DNA from: Calditrichia bacterium
Lineage (GTDB): Bacteria; Calditrichota; Calditrichia; RBG-13-44-9
Length of the DNA: 5,955 bases
NCBI GenBank assembly: GCA_026991005.1
Contig: JALXCH010000298.1
Span: 1-5,955, forward strand
Direction: 5' to 3'
Below are positions 5,831-5,955 of this stretch, in pieces. Within the stretch, counting starts at the first letter, position 1. The number at the start of each line of letters is the position of its first letter. A model generated the notes under the pieces. It searched no databases. It worked only from the letters and a program-made list of their open reading frames with translations, and was not told the DNA's origin. The position numbers and the translations under genes were made by a program.

Positions 5831-5955
5831 ATGCATAATAATTCTGTCAAACGTGCTTTTCAAATTCTGGAAACGTTTACCGTCGATTCACCTCTGCAGG
5901 GAGTGACTGAAATCAGTCGTAAAACCGGTTTAAATAAAGCGACTGTTTTTCGTTT
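5831..5955 (+). CDS. IclR-family transcriptional regulator, N-terminal part (3' partial)
   Basis: The frame is open from ATG at 5831 to the window end: 41 codons and two bases. The residues match the start of the IclR winged helix-turn-helix: SVKRAFQILETF (5-16), a short SPLQ turn, then VTEISRKTGLNKATVFRF, which fits the family pattern of a helix followed by a GL-K-T-R recognition helix. IclR proteins are about 250 residues with a C-terminal effector-binding domain, which is missing here, so the ligand cannot be guessed. An in-frame GTG at 5825 could add two residues; a stop at 5813-5815 rules out anything longer. No strong Shine-Dalgarno precedes either start. The gene has its own promoter and operator and is separated from the mtnA operon by a terminator. 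Confidence 0.88.
   Translation, partial: MHNNSVKRAFQILETFTVDSPLQGVTEISRKTGLNKATVFR

Noticed and set aside
5812..5838. ATG at 5812 as the start of the IclR gene
   Set aside because: That frame reaches a stop after eight codons and is out of frame with the helix-turn-helix; the ATG is simply part of the operator.
1..5955. tRNA genes, CRISPR arrays and transposase genes
   Set aside because: No cloverleaf, no regularly spaced direct repeats and no transposase-like reading frame were seen on either strand.

Overview
The window reads as chromosomal DNA from a bacterium of the Fibrobacteres-Chlorobi-Bacteroidetes side of the tree, most like Calditrichota, Ignavibacteria or related uncultured lineages. 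This rests on three things seen in the sequence. The first is a secreted protein ending in a QNYPNPFNPTT-type C-terminal sorting domain. The second is an Omp28-like domain. The third is a GlmU-like sugar nucleotidyltransferase of the type found in those phyla. The lineage is inference; no rRNA or marker gene is present.

Layout: (1) 1-506, plus strand: the C-terminal 167 residues of a GlmU-like nucleotidyltransferase/acyltransferase (left-handed beta-helix part), cut by the window edge. (2) 507-792: a gene-free stretch with a short 9-nt-period repeat and an imperfect hairpin. (3) 793-2920, minus strand: a strong terminator and a 676-residue exported protein that joins an Omp28/thioredoxin-like domain with a CGPC motif, a glutamine-amidotransferase-like domain and a sorting tail. 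(4) 2921-3100: a divergent promoter region. (5) 3101-5298, plus strand: mtnA (methylthioribose-1-phosphate isomerase), translationally coupled by an ATGA overlap to a TPR lipoprotein, then a strong intrinsic terminator at about 5365-5404. (6) 5405-5752: no convincing gene, but a 160-nt element bounded by a 17-bp inverted repeat with nested stems. (7) 5753-5955: a good promoter, an inverted-repeat operator with a second weaker copy beside it, and the N-terminus of an IclR-family regulator that runs off the window.

How the genes work together: only mtnA and the TPR lipoprotein form an evident operon, and their functional link is not obvious because no other methionine-salvage gene is present. 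The nucleotidyltransferase feeds cell-envelope precursor synthesis, and the Omp28-like protein is predicted to be exported to the cell surface. The IclR-type regulator is probably autoregulated, and its target genes lie beyond the window.

I do not see a clear new multi-gene system here. The parts most worth a second look are the structured element at 5452-5611, the tandem operator in front of the IclR gene, and the domain fusion in the exported protein.
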